From positions 12,772,794 to 12,836,793 of the forward strand of contig JAJEKV010000002.1 of the NCBI GenBank assembly GCA_021234155.1: a stretch of DNA of 64,000 bases, given 5' to 3'. Position numbers and translations under genes: made by a program. A model generated the notes under the pieces. That model saw only the letters and a list, made by a program, of their open reading frames with translations, was not told the DNA's origin and made no database searches. This DNA comes from Isoetes taiwanensis (Eukaryota > Streptophyta > Lycopodiopsida > Isoetales > Isoetaceae). Positions within the stretch are counted from its first letter, which is position 1; each line of letters begins with the position of its first letter. Of the stretch, positions 47,340 through 58,689 are shown piece after piece.

Positions 47340-48070
47340 CAATACGATACATTCCCAACACAAACAATATTCCAGGTGGTGGTGCTTTGCTTAAGAAATA
47401 GCCTCAAAAAAACCATACTTCCTTAAGAAATAGCTATGTAAAAACTACACCACTTCAGAAAACCACACTTCTGTAAAAAACAGCCACTTAAAAACTACAC
47501 CTACTTAAAAACCACACCTCAAAAAACCATACTTACTTTAAAAAACAGCTACTTAAAAACTATACCTAGTTATATAAACCACACCTAAAAAAATCATACT
47601 TCCTTAAAAATAGCTTCTTAAAAACTACACCTAGTTATAAACTACACCACTTCAAAAAACCATACTTCATTAAAAAACAGCCACTTAAAAACTACACCCG
47701 CTTACTTTCTTTAAAAAACAGCTATTTAAAAACTACACCCACTTATAAATGACACCTCAAAAAACAACACCTCGATTGAAAAAAATCATACCACTTCAAA
47801 AAACCATACTTCCTTAAAAAACAACCACTTAAAAACTATACCTCTTTATAAACCACACTTCAAAAAACTATACTTCCATAAAAAACGACTCTTAAAAACT
47901 ACACCTAGTTATAAACTACACCTCAAAAAAAAAACACCTTCTTAAAAACAACACCCCCTCAAAAAAATAAGCAACACTTCTTTTAAAAAAATGACACCTC
48001 AAAAAAAGACCACACCTTCAAAAAAAAAAAAGCTATAGCTCCATAAAAAAAACTACACCGCCTCCTTAAT
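47340..48070 (+). repeat. A-rich degenerate minisatellite
   Basis: Recurring words CATACTTCCTTAAAAAACAGC, CACTTAAAAACTACACC, TAGTTATAAACTACACC and CTCAAAAAACC, in units of about 55-65 bp, decay towards a simple A/C-rich tail by 48,000. Confidence 0.8.
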
Positions 48071-48179
48071 AAACCACACCTCCACATAACCACATGTAGA
48101 TTTTTTGGAACAACGACATGTGGTCTTTTTGTTACTGTTGTTTTTAGGTGTGGACCCAGAATTGGGGTGGTAGTGAAGG

Positions 48180-48545
48180 TTCTGTAACTTTCTAAGTAAA
48201 GGAATCTCATGAAACCTAAGGGGATCTCATAAAACATAAGGGAATCTATGTAAAACTTCATGAAGCCTTAGAAACCCTAAGAGAATCTTGATAGCATCTA
48301 AAGGTACCTCGCGAAATCTAGAAGAACCCAAGGAATTCTCATACTTCTAAAAGAAAGTCTCATTCTTCTTGAAAGTCTCATGAAATCTAAGGCAATCTCA
48401 TAAAAGACAAGGGAATCTATAGAAATATTGAGAAACTTGATTCTAGAGATTCTAAAATGTTCCATGACTTTCTAGAATGTCCTAGAATGTTCTAGGACTT
48501 TCTAGAATCTAGAAAGTAAGGGAATCTCATAAAATTGAGAGGAAT
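48180..48545 (+). repeat. AAGGGAATCTCATAAAA degenerate repeat
   Basis: About ten diverged copies of AAGGGAATCTCATAAAAC/T, with TTCTAGAATGTCC units around 48,445-48,510. The same words return at 53,455-53,590 just before the Tat-like element. Confidence 0.7.
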
Positions 48546-48551
48546 CTTATA

Positions 48552-48628
48552 AAATATAAGGGAATATAGAATAGAATAGAATAGAATAGAATAGAATAGA
48601 ATAGAATAGAATAGAATAGAATAGAATA
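48552..48628 (+). repeat. (AATAG)n microsatellite
   Basis: About fourteen uninterrupted AATAG pentamers. Confidence 0.97.
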
Positions 48629-48639
48629 GACATTAACGT

Positions 48640-49139
48640 CCCTTGTGCCCTCAGGCCCCTGGACTTGTGTAGCATGGGCGAGCTCCCTGAAAGGGCGCTA
48701 CGAGCACATTACGCTGTTATGATGTAGCCTTTTCTGAAGGCTGACTTTTTTCTATTATTACCGGCATCCCGCTTTACTTCGGCTTCGTGGCCGTGCAGTG
48801 ATGCGTTGTTATCAATCAACTTTTAACTGAACAATTTAGTGTGGAGTTTATGAGCCGTTTTTGTGCGGTTCATATGGCGATTGAAGGCAATATGTTGACA
48901 CAGCAGCTACCTGAGATGTTGATGCAGAGCTTCAGCAAGCTTTCTTCTTGGCGACATCCGAATTCGCTAATGAAGACACAAAATTCTTGTGTTTCTCTAG
49001 GCGCCTGATGTAAACACAAACTTCTGAGAACAAAGTGAGCCAAGAATGCTATAAATGGCAGGGCAATTTAAAAAAAAATAGTTCGTGCAAGCAAAATGAT
49101 TAGTAGTTGGGGTAAAGGATAGTTGCAGTCGGAATAAAC
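48640..49139. other. No recognisable gene
   Basis: A GC-richer stretch to about 48,800, then AT-rich DNA. I see no coding motif or RNA structure. Confidence 0.4.
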
Positions 49140-49790
49140 ACTCTTAAATTTTAAACTAGCTTTTTAACATTGTGTTAAAATTCATTAGAGGTAATTTGAG
49201 ATCTCATTTTGTCCCATTAAGGGATGCTTAAAAAGCTACATCAGCTTTTTAAACTGTCCAATAAGAGAAGAGCTCCAGTGTATTTTATTCTAGTATTATG
49301 TGGCAGCAGTAATTAATGCAGTTCTAACTAACTTTTGTAGTGTCATTTTTCTACTATAACTTTTGATCAAAAACTCCGATTCGAACACTATTTGTGGCAA
49401 TGGATTCGTCTCCTCAAGATCTTTCTAATGACAACCCATTGTTATATCTTTTGGGATGTAAATATATAAGAAAAGAGCAAAAAACCATATTTTTTAAGGT
49501 TAACACATATGGCTTGTATTGAAATACATCATAACCATATATCACTTGAAAGATCTTTTCATTCTGCATCTAATGCAACAAACGCCGCAGCATTTTCATG
49601 AGTAGATCAAAAGTTATAGGGAAAAAACGACAACAATGAAGTTGTTTATGCTGCATTAATTGCAGTTTGATGTAGAGTACTCATTCTGTTGGAGGATTCT
49701 TATGGGGACAAAAGGAGATCTCAAATCACCTCTAATGAGTATTTTCTGGATGGGCGGGGCAAAAGTTTTTAAATTTTAAATATCTTTTCT
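49140..49790. mobile_element. Foldback (MITE-like) element with long inverted arms
   Basis: ATTCATTAGAGGTAATTTGAGATCTC with TTTTGTCCC (about 49,180-49,215) pairs with GGGGACAAAAGGAGATCTC and TCACCTCTAATGAGT (49,704-49,740). Further in, ATAACTTTTGATC (near 49,355) pairs with GATCAAAAGTTAT (near 49,606), and AAGATCTTTC (49,420) with GAAAGATCTT (49,547). Outside, TTAAATTTTAAA lies on both sides. Nearly the whole 650 bp can fold on itself around a loop near 49,440-49,530. No coding frame is present. Target duplications could not be fixed. Confidence 0.8.
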
Positions 49791-49799
49791 AGGGATCTA

Positions 49800-50770
49800 A
49801 ATAGATATCTTGTTTTAATAGCGAGTGTCTGCCATTAAAGCTGTACGATCCGTGATAAATCCAAATTAATCCAAATCGGAAGAACTTTCTTTCCTACACC
49901 GAATTTTTTCGAATGCTTTTCTATTTCGACAGAATACTTGAGTGATCTTCCTATTCTGACAGCAATCTCATGCGCCTACTCCAATTTCATATTCTTAGCT
50001 TGATTACCGGCCTGGCTACAAAAATCTCAGTGCAATTTGAGGCTCTCCAGCTTCTATTACCAATTCTGGCCTTCTACAGCTTATTCTCGAGCTTTCGAGC
50101 TTATTATCGCCAATGGGAACTAAAAGTTCGTGTTGTTTTGTTTTTTATACTAATATACTTTGTAGTATCTAGGAGTGATCTATTTAAATTGAATGATTTT
50201 GCATTTGTTTCTTTTTAGATCATATAACAAACTCTGTTTTGATTAGATTACTCCAGGCTTTGTTTTGTTTAGATGTTTTGCATTGATCTATTTAAAATGA
50301 AAGCCTTGTTTATACCTTCAGGACTCCCCATTCTCAGTTGATTAGCACATTTTTACCATGTGTTAGAATCACAATAGATTACAGAAACTTAAGCTATACA
50401 CGGGTGTGTTTTTTCTTGACATATGCAAAAAAGCATGTGGGCAACACGTCTTGAAAAACTTTTTCGAACCCGATGCAGGCGTCACGCTTGAGTCTCGGCC
50501 GCCCGCGGAATTTTCGCCCTTCATTCGGCCGTCATGCAAATTTCCTGAGCGGGAGGGAGATTCTTTTCTTGGATCGTTTAGGCGCCGGAGCTGAATTTTG
50601 CAATTCGAAATGGGAAATGGCGGTGTTGTCTCATGTTCTTGCAAAATTTCTTTCAATTCATTCATCTGTCCACTATGGACTGGAATTCCGCCTTCCTGTC
50701 TTCCTTGGCCAAGAACCGAGTGCAATTTGATCCTGACCCAATTCTATCAGGCTTACAATAATTTCAGCAG
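49800..50770. other. No recognised gene; possible 5' part of the next gene
   Basis: Frames at 49,970-50,218 and 50,369-50,831 on both strands carry no recognised motif. 50,460-50,620 is GC-richer than its surroundings. It may hold first exons or a promoter of the gene at 50.78-51.67 kb, but I cannot show it. Confidence 0.3.
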
Positions 50771-50779
50771 CAATCCGAA

Positions 50780-51510
50780 AGATTTATGGAGTGCTGCCTT
50801 AGTTTCAGCAAGAATTTTGATGACAAGATGATTCCCGGTAGAGGTATGCCAGAAGCTTACTGCCTGTTCTTGACTACTCTGGACACTTGATTTTTAATTG
50901 TTGTGCCTTAATAGGAGAAGACGAACCTGCTGCTGTCCAAGATGAAACAAGAACAGAGGATATTCAACATGAAAATAGATATGAAGGTATGTTGTTAGTG
51001 CTTGTTTAGTCTTTGTAATAACAGATGAATTTTGTAATGATATTGAATGTAAAACTTTCATCTAAGGTGGTGGATGTTTGTCAAGAAGCATATCTTTGAA
51101 GTTGTCTTGAATGACACAAATCTTTGGAGTAGAGGATCCAGGTAATTCAGGATTTATTATATTGTTGTTTGCTTGTGTAAAGAGAAACTTCATGACTAAC
51201 CTTAGTTCTTGATTTATCTTTCCAGAAATTGGTGGTGAATTTTGTTATGAAGAAACACAAACTGATTTTATGGCAGAGAAGGCACATGGTGAATTCATTC
51301 AAAATGAGACACAAGCTCCAATGGATATTGAAGGTATGTCAAGTTTTATCTCCAATTGTTTTTTATGTATCCTTTACAGAATTAACTTTTGTTAGTTTCT
51401 TTAGGTGTTCTTTTTAGGAAGAAGAGAGCTGAACAAAGAAGAAAAGAAAGACAAAAGCGAGAGAGAAAGGGAGGTTGCGGCTGATGAAAAGACAAGCTGA
51501 ATGGTGATTT

Positions 51511-51546
<36 letters not shown>

Positions 51547-51672
51547 TTGTCAAAGAATATTGGCAAACTTGTTAATAATATTTGTAGGAATGCTAGTGAA
51601 AAAGATAGGGAAGATATTCTAAGGGGTGCAGCCAACATAATGCATCCCTTGCATTTTCTAGAGGAAACTCAA
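50780..51672 (+). CDS. Small intron-containing gene of unknown function
   Basis: Exons joined by GT-AG introns, all in phase 1: one ending at 50,843 (SKNFDDKMIPGR), one at 50,915-50,986 (GEDEPAAVQDETRTEDIQHE), one at 51,226-51,333 (EETQTDFMAEKAHGEF), and one from 51,405 (RKKRAEQRRKERQKRERK), which runs past a 33-A tract into KNIGKLVNNICRN and ILRGAANIMHPLHF, ending at a GTAAGT donor at 51,673. A possible further exon lies at about 51,067-51,143 but contains a stop. Acidic exons come first, then a strongly basic, nuclear-signal-like stretch. I do not recognise the family. As written, a stop lies just before the A tract (TGCGGCTGATG); it could come from a CTG-to-CG miscall. The downstream part of the gene is not identified. 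Confidence 0.45.
51512..51544 (+). repeat. 33-base A homopolymer
   Basis: An uninterrupted run of 33 A inside an apparently open frame. Its length is likely inexact in a long-read assembly. Confidence 0.95.
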
Positions 51673-51719
51673 GTAAGTGTTTCTATATATGTTTTGATTT
51701 CGGCGACAAGCTTTTGATC

Positions 51720-51850
51720 GTGAGGAAACTTGTGGTTGACTTTTAAATTCTTTTTGCAAAAAACTTGTGAACTTGCACTTGCATCCGATGCATTTTCAGA
51801 GGAAACTATTATTATCGGATCCGCTTTTAAATTCTTTTTAACTTGTGAAT
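51720..51850 (+). repeat. Imperfect direct repeat of about 50 bp
   Basis: GAGGAAACT, then TTTTAAATTCTTTTT and ACTTGTGAA, occurs twice (about 51,721-51,770 and 51,799-51,848). Confidence 0.6.
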
Positions 51851-52143
51851 CATTCTGGATTTTGGATTTTTCCCACGCCATTATTGTTAGGCTGCAAAAA
51901 CCCTAAACTAAATTGATTAGTACTGATTAGAGCTCCAATCCGGAGCTATGAATATGTAGTAATTACTGTCAACATGACATCACGTGTCTAAAGGTCCGTG
52001 TTTATAAACCATCTTGGAATATTCTAACTACACTATGTTAACACAATCCCCAGCTTATATAGTCACTGCCTAATAGTTCAGATTTATATTAGTGTAAAGT
52101 GTCTAAAGAAACTTCCTAATTTCATACATAGCATGCATATACT

Positions 52144-52515
52144 ATGTTGATAGAACTGATGCATTGTGCAAAGAAATCGTCCAATTTCATAGCTTACAAG
52201 AACCAATCTATATTTATACCTAATGATGATAAAAGAATGAAAAGATCAATCATCCAGATTATGCAGATAATGGTATCACCCTTCCCTTGTTTTGTTGTTA
52301 CTAGATATTCAATTCAAATGAAAAAACGATTAGATGAGCGTCCTCATCTTGAGTTTTTGAAGGCTGCTGACATAATTGATTGTGCTATTCCCTGTTCCAC
52401 TTTGTTGGACATTCTTCAGTTGGCAAAACTTCTTGTAGAGTCCCAAACATGGTTTTTGATTATTCTATGGATGTCTTCACATAATCTGCAACACATCCTC
52501 AAGCACTTGATGTAA
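52144..52515 (+). other. Unrecognised open frame, 123 codons
   Basis: An ATG-initiated frame with protein-like composition (for example MKKRLDERPHLEFLKAADII). I do not recognise the family. It could be a further exon of the gene that ends near 51,672, or chance. Confidence 0.25.
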
Positions 52516-52559
52516 GAGCACTTGCAAGCTATTATTTATTAAAGCCTTCCTTCAATTAT

Positions 52560-52830
52560 TTTGGTGATTCGGGAACCAGTTGGAGGGTCATGCCCTCGCT
52601 ATCTGGCCTCTGGAGAGGGTTGAACCCCTTAGTCCGTAAGCGTATCGATCTCCTTTTTGACTACAAATACCACACTTATATACATATGCATTGTGTCTTT
52701 TCATCTTTATTTTGTTATTCTATGGCGGGAGTTTATAGTGGTTAGGATTACGGTTTGGTGGGTCCGGCCCTCGCTATCGGTGTCTGGTGAGGTGAGCCTC
52801 TCTCGTCCGTAACTTATTAGTCCACTTTTT
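52560..52830 (+). repeat. Diverged direct repeat of about 80 bp
   Basis: CCCTCGCTATCTGG...TCTGGAGAGG...TTAGTCCGTAAG near 52,592-52,640 recurs as CCCTCGCTATCGG...TCTGGTGAGG...CTCGTCCGTAAC near 52,770-52,815. Confidence 0.55.
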
Positions 52831-53454
52831 ACTCAAATGCATTTGCCTTGCCTATGCAGCCCCTAGCCCTTTGTATTCCCTAATTTGTTCTTTGAATATA
52901 AACTAGAAATATTTGATCTCTTTTATAAACTTAAGAGCTAAAGAAATCTCAAAGTCAGAGAAAAGTAGAAGCAAATTAGAGTGACTAACATGCCGAGAAA
53001 ATGTCTTTACTAAATGCAATGTCTTGAAATCAAAATGTATGCCACCCCAAGCTAACGAATTGGTCATTGCCTTGATTCAAAATGAAGCAGAAAACTTATG
53101 GAGGCCGGATTGGTTAGGTATTACCAAAGTTTGAGGCCGAAGTTTCAGAGCTGAACCGTCTTTCCCAACAGGCCAATCTCTGAAAAGCTTAAGCACCACT
53201 AGATGGGGTGCTCAAAGAGCTTTCCAACAAGCCCAAACACACCCAAAACTGCCACCAGATACAGAAGTTATGGCCAAAAACTGCGATAAACCAAACCCTA
53301 GCCGCCAAAGAGGGTCGGAGATTTTAAATTTTGGATTCCGTCGACTAAAACAGAGGAAACACCATACAAATCATACACCGACGGAAAGCTCGTTCGATAA
53401 GCTTTCCAACGAGCCCAAGAACACCTAAAATCTAAAGAAACGTTTATGAAGCCT

Positions 53455-53590
53455 TGGAGAATCTAAGGGAATCTCACAAAATTTAAATCAATTTAAGGAA
53501 TTCTCATAAAATCTAATGAAATTCTGGACAATCTAGAGAAATTTTCATAAAATATAGGAGATTGCATGAAATGTAACAGAATCTAAGGTA
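53455..53590 (+). repeat. AAGGGAATCTCACAAAA degenerate repeat, second site
   Basis: The same words as at 48,180-48,545, directly next to the 5' LTR at 53,592. The Tat-like element may have inserted into a copy of this repeat. Confidence 0.55.
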
Positions 53591-53591
53591 G

Positions 53592-55565
53592 TGTTGCCCA
53601 TTTCTGGCAACATGGACTAGCATCTATTATCAAAAACTTTTGTTTCATCCATATTTCCTCTAGGGAAAAGTTTCAGGCTATTGTGATCCCATTAGAGTTT
53701 GGAAGACATTTGACCAAGTTTGGAAGGCATTGGGGATCTCCTTTTATAGCCTAATCTTTTCCTTGAGGTAAAATACCTTTAGACACATTCCCATTTGTTT
53801 AACATTTTCCCTTGATTTGAAGACCAGGCAAAGGCTATAGCAAGATTATCAAAGAAGCACAAGTTGTTTTACCAAAGCTCAACCTTATGAAGCTTGCTTG
53901 AGTTTCATTAGTAGTTTGAAGTCACACACATAAGGATGCCATCTTGGAAGTGAAATGTGCTCTTATTCTAGCCTTGAAGTTTGGAAGACCCTTATAGAAG
54001 TTTGGAAGACCCTTAGGCTTTGAGCAAATGTATCTTCACTATGAGGTATGATTTGAGCATTAGAGACAATCCGAGATGAAATCAAGTGCTATAGAGGTAC
54101 CCATCTTGTCTTCATTCCATATCCACCTTTTTATGTCCTATGAACCTTTTATAACCTTTCTTTCACCATTTTTTCCACTTTTTGAGACCTTTTCCCATCA
54201 TTTCACTACCCATTTTCTTATTGATCCTACCCTCAATTGAGAATTGCCCCTAATGATCTTGAAAAACTTCAAAGGCAAGAAAACTCTTTTCTCATTCTCA
54301 TTTCATCTTCCTAAACCCTAGTATAGCCTATTTACACCCTTTTTTCCCATCTTTTCCCATGACTTTTCACCGCCCCTATGTTGCAATATTCATTGACCAT
54401 GGGTCAAAATGGACAAAATTCAAATATTTCGGTTTGACACGAAAACCTTCTAGATGGAAAGCTTGGCAAAAGAGCTAACATAGCCTTTTAAATTTGAAAA
54501 AACCCTTGGGAAGGCCTTCAAAATTGGATTCTTGGGATCGTGCCAAAAATAAAAACCTATTCTAGCCTATCTACCCTATCTAATTACGCATAGTTCGAGG
54601 TCACCCCCAATTTTCCGTGGCGGCCCGGGTGGGGGCGGAACCTGCCTGGGTGTCCCCTCTGGGCAACGCCGCGGTTAATAGTTGAGTCAGCACTTTTCCT
54701 TATATACGAGCCTCGAGAACCACTCAGGGCTGTGGGATATATAGTCCTTAAGAATTTTCGATGAACCCTAAGAAATAGGGGAACACCGCTAAATCCAGCC
54801 AATTGGTGCCATCATTTGATTGAATCCGCCAATTTTCTCCGAAATCAGCTCGAACCTTTTAGAGACCTCGGTGATCCCTCACAATGGCACTTGATTTGAT
54901 AGAAATTGCTCAATTTGAGCCTTAAATCCTTTCGGTAGAGCTAGTTTTGTGAAAAAAGCGGTTCTTAAACCGGCATTCGGATCAAATCGACCGCCCTCGA
55001 GATATACCTCGTGATTTTGGCGCGATGAATATTTTGATATCATTTTGCTCGCTCTGCTTTCCGATTCCAGCTCTATTTGGTTCGAGATTGAAGTCAGTTT
55101 GTTTTGACTGTTCAACATCGAAGCACCCGATTGCAAACTTAAATAATCATTCCATATTACTTCATTGGTATTTTTGAAACACTTTCGAAAGACTCATCTG
55201 ATCTTAGCATTATTACTCAAGCATTATTATTTTGAAACTTTGGTAAAAACTTGTTGACATTATCAAACTTTACGTACCACATTGCTATAATGCATAGTCT
55301 TTACTGAAAAATCGTTTTTTCATCATTGTACATCCATTTTTGTAATTACGCATTGCTCTTTAAAAAAAGCAAAAACCAAAAACAAGACCAAAAACACTTA
55401 CTCGGAGATTATATCCTCTTGAGGATAGTTGTATTTCATCCTTATAGGAATCCTAGAAACCTATACATTAGGAGAAAACATATAAAAGATTTCTTTTTCA
55501 TAAGCTGTTGTGAGGAGTTTGTTCTTTTCTTGAGGTTTTGTTTTGCCTTACGGAAAACTAAAACA
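53592..55565 (+). repeat. 5' LTR of the Tat-like element
   Basis: Starts TGTTGCCCATTTCTGG. The match to the 3' LTR runs to at least 55,565, where the 3' LTR leaves the window, so the true end is a little further right (between 55,566 and about 55,620). A TATA-like TATATAC at 54,701-54,707 follows a conserved GTTGAGTCAGCACTTTTCC. The 54,590-54,740 part is strongly C/G-rich and differs from its partner mostly by CTG/CAG against CG. Confidence 0.9.
54701..54707 (+). promoter_or_regulatory. Candidate TATA box of the LTR promoter
   Basis: TATATAC, conserved at 63,134-63,140 in the other LTR, about 1.1 kb into an LTR of about 2 kb, after a GC-rich segment. The position is plausible for a U3/R border. 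This is a candidate only. Confidence 0.3.
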
Positions 55566-56066
55566 TCCTTTTGCTATTCAAACCTTTTGCACGTGATCTA
55601 GAGGCTATTTTGAAGTTATGCGCACAGATCCCAACCCAAAATTTCCCATCAAACTCCATCTGCAAAATTTGGCTCTCTGTTTTGCAGCGGGCCAACTTTT
55701 TGACCTGCCTTTGACCTCGATTTTCTTGACCCTCCCTTATTCAAATCAAGTCAAATCTTCTCCACCATTTTCCTCTGCTTGTTGACCACTTATAACACCA
55801 ATCGGATCTTCAAAATCTCTCAGGTGTGTGCGCCAGTTCAGTTTTTGCTCTGGCTTTTTTAGGTTTCGGGGACTCTAGTGATTTTGAAAAACTAGCACTT
55901 CAAAAAATGAATTTTACGGTTTCATATGACAAGGATTGATCACCCTAAGTGATCTGGAGGTTCTAACCATTCGTTTTAAGATTCCTTTGAGGTTAGGCTA
56001 AAATTCGAGGTTTTAGGCTAACATTTTGGAGGTTCTCTGAGAGATTTTCACTGGAAGTTGAACTCC
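55566..56066 (+). other. LTR end and leader of the Tat-like element
   Basis: Contains the unseen LTR end and the primer site. I could not find a good tRNA complement; the usual initiator Met site is absent. No gene is read here. Confidence 0.4.
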
Positions 56067-57316
56067 ATGGCACCAAGAAAGCTGCTGAGCTTTGAGCAAC
56101 CTTCCGAGGTAACAGGTCAACCGGATCTAGTAGGGGTAAGCATGAAAGTGGCTACCGGTTCCACAAACAAATGTTACAAATGTTTACGCTTTGCCTTTTC
56201 CTCCACAAGCTCCTTACCAATTTGAGCTCACTATACATTTTCTTCCCTTGTTATGATTCTTCCATGAATGCTAACCATTTCTTGAAAAATTTTGAAGAAT
56301 ATTATGAGGAGCATGGAAAGAAGAAAGGTACCGGGTTTCTTTGAGTTTATCAAATGCATGAAAGGTGATGAGGTCAGGTCTTGGTTGGATTTCGAATCGT
56401 CAATAGGTACTAAGTGGGATGAATTGGAACAAAGGTTTTCATCAAGGTTTGGTAAGACTACTTCACCCCCAGGACCTTGTTTTTGAGCTCAATTCCTTTT
56501 CTATTAAATCGGTGAAAGTGTGAAACAATTATGTGGAAAGATTTAACTCTTATTTCTTTGGTGTGTAATAGGAACCATGTTTCTCACCTAAACCTTGCAT
56601 TTGGTTGCTTCCTTTATCGTAGAGGTCGATGTCTAGGCCTAAGATTTATAGAAAGTTATTAAAGCTTCAAAAGTTTGGTGAGCTAGATTCAATCCATAAG
56701 ACATTTGTAAAGGTTGTAGATTTAGTAGAAATGCTAAGCTATCGCACTGATGATGAAATCAGGAGATCCATTCTACCCTCCTCATCATGATCTTGGCACG
56801 AGTCACACTATGCTAATCTTTGCCCCTGTGTATGCGGTTTAGAAGGAAAAGAAGAAGCCCGAAGAGCTAGACCCTCGAGGTTCGTAAATGAAAAACGAGA
56901 TAAGTAAGGTATCTGAAGCTCTCTTAGAAGTTACCAAACAACTCATGGAGTTAAAAAATAGTAATAATGCTCCTTCTTCTAGCTCCGCCATACACGAATG
57001 CACAAAGGGTGGTAAACCCTATCATAGGGCTGAAAATTGCTTTGCAAGATCTTGTCCTAAATGCCACAAAAGGGGCCATTTTGGTAGAGAATGTCCTGTT
57101 TGTTCTTTTTGCAAAGAGATAGGTCATGAAGAGAAGTTCTGCAGTGTCAAGAATTACCTTGCAAAGCAAGAAAAAGGTAAACAGGTGTCCAATATTAGTT
57201 TTATTGAGACTTGTGCAGAAGAACAAGAAGAACAAGATGTTATGGTTGTGCAAACACGTGCTAGGCTCCATTCAGGTACATCTCGCAAGTTCTGTCCCAC
57301 CAAGTGTAGCTCCTAA
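56067..57316 (+). pseudogene. gag of the Tat-like element
   Basis: Gag forms the particle that packages element RNA. A likely start at 56,067 (MAPRKLLSFEQPSEV) is followed, after frame changes, by the retrotransposon gag domain (GDEVRSWLDFESSIGTKWDEL and RFSSRFG near 56,370-56,450). The nucleocapsid part (56,888-57,316) has two perfect CCHC zinc knuckles, CPKCHKRGHFGREC and CSFCKEIGHEEKFC (57,053-57,142), and before them a partial third (ECTKGGKPYHRAENC). The knuckles are the best-preserved part. The middle of gag (56,490-56,880) is broken by stops. Confidence 0.8.
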
Positions 57317-57569
57317 GGTAACATTTCAGCCAAACCCTCAGGATATAGCTCCTCCCCCTGTTCAAAGGTATAAACAGAAAGATTCTGAGCTTGATGAATT
57401 TGAATTGCTTATGAAAAACTCCAAGGTTACTGTAGACTTACTAACTTTACTAAGGATTGCACCATCATACAGGGAAAAGCTCATCAAGAATACCCAAAAT
57501 GTTGAAGAGATTGCTGAGAAACTTGCAACAACATTTACAGTAGCCCTACACGAGCACACTTGAAGACAG

Positions 57570-57960
57570 GGTGCTTTTATTTGTAGTGCTACTATAGGTA
57601 CCTCCCATTTAGATAAGGTTTTGTTGGATGGAGGTTCCTCCTAAATGTCATGCCTTATCATGTTATGAAAACACTTGAATCTCAAAGTAGAAGACAACAC
57701 TTCTATTGTTCTAAAATCCTTTTCCAATGCTAAGGTAGTACCAAAGGAGTGGTGAGAAATGTGTCTCCATAATCTGGGGAATCATGGTCTTAGCTACATT
57801 TGTGGTTGTTGACTTTGAGAATGTTAATCATGCTAACATCTATGATTTATTATTGGGAAGAAGGTGGATGAAAGCGGTAGATGCTAGGCCTATATGGTCT
57901 GCGAAGGTATTTGCACTATTTCAAATGGAGCAACTTCCATTAACCGGTAAACCAAACTGA
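57570..57960 (+). pseudogene. Aspartic protease of the Tat-like element
   Basis: The protease cuts the polyprotein. The active-site block reads VLLDGGSS (near 57,620-57,645), with DGG in place of the more usual DTG/DSG; DGGSS-type sites are seen in some plant Ty3 elements. The C-terminal marker DLLLGRRWM (near 57,846-57,873), preceded by FVVVDFENVNHANIY, is in a different frame. A stop directly follows DGGSS as written. Confidence 0.7.
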
Positions 57961-58099
57961 CCCTTACTGCTAACATTAGATTCATAGATGTGGATATTTT
58001 GGAGGAAGAAGAGTTAGGAGTTTACAGTTTAGGTCGGATGTTGATATAAATGCGAAGTTATCAACTTTGCTCATGTAGAGTTCCCCTGATCCAAAAGAA

Positions 58100-58500
58100 A
58101 ACAAGGCCTACCTTTGGTTTGATGGAGGCATGTCTAAAAATTAGGGATTGCTTCTTCTGCCGCTATTATGAAGGATCTTGAGATCTTAAGCTGATGACTA
58201 AGATAGGGAGGATTCATCCTAATATTTCTTCTAATGCAGTGAGAATATAGGGCCCTCATTGCTTGGAGCCCTACGGGGAAGCAAGGTTCATGAATATTTC
58301 CCATATTGTTATCTATGGAGACTCACAACTTGTTTGCAAGCAGATACGGGGAGAATACCAAACAAAACATCAAGATATGGAGGATCTGAAACACACAAGC
58401 TTCGAGAATTGCTAACTTTTTTTTTGATCATTGGGAAATTTATCATATTCCAAGGTCTAAAACTTTGAGGCTGATTCTTTGTGGGGAAAACACTCTTAGA
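58100..58500 (+). pseudogene. Archaeal-type RNase H upstream of the reverse transcriptase
   Basis: A second RNase H, of the type found additionally in plant Tat elements. Across frames: KAYLWFDGGMSKN (near 58,108-58,142, first Asp), AAIMKDLE, then SNAV and EYRALIAW (58,228-58,265, the Glu), VIYGDSQLVCKQIRGEY (58,309-58,360, the second Asp), KHQDMEDL, and IYHIPRSK followed by EADSL (58,438-58,478, last Asp). These are the family's ordered blocks, so the match is solid. It lies between protease and RT, while the usual retroviral-type RNase H is still present after RT. In described Tat elements the extra domain usually comes after RT/RNase H, so this order is unusual. Frame changes break it. Confidence 0.75.
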
Positions 58501-58689
58501 GCATCTCTCGAGGGAGTTATCAAGGAAGATGTCCTAGATGAAGATGAACTCTCTCGGTTTCACCCTATCTTGACCATCAACCTAGCACAAGAGAAATCAC
58601 ACAAAGAACTTGAAGTGCACAAAGGAGGTATGTCCGGACTTTGCAAATGGGAGATCTATATGATGAAGATTGCAAAGGTAAAATGATTA

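Noticed and set aside
48552-48628. Pentamer run as a telomere-like repeat
   Set aside because: The unit is AATAG, not the plant telomere TTTAGGG. It is an ordinary microsatellite.
55566-56066. Primer-binding site for the Tat-like element
   Set aside because: I could not find a convincing tRNA 3'-end complement after the LTR, and the LTR end itself is not fixed because the partner LTR is cut.
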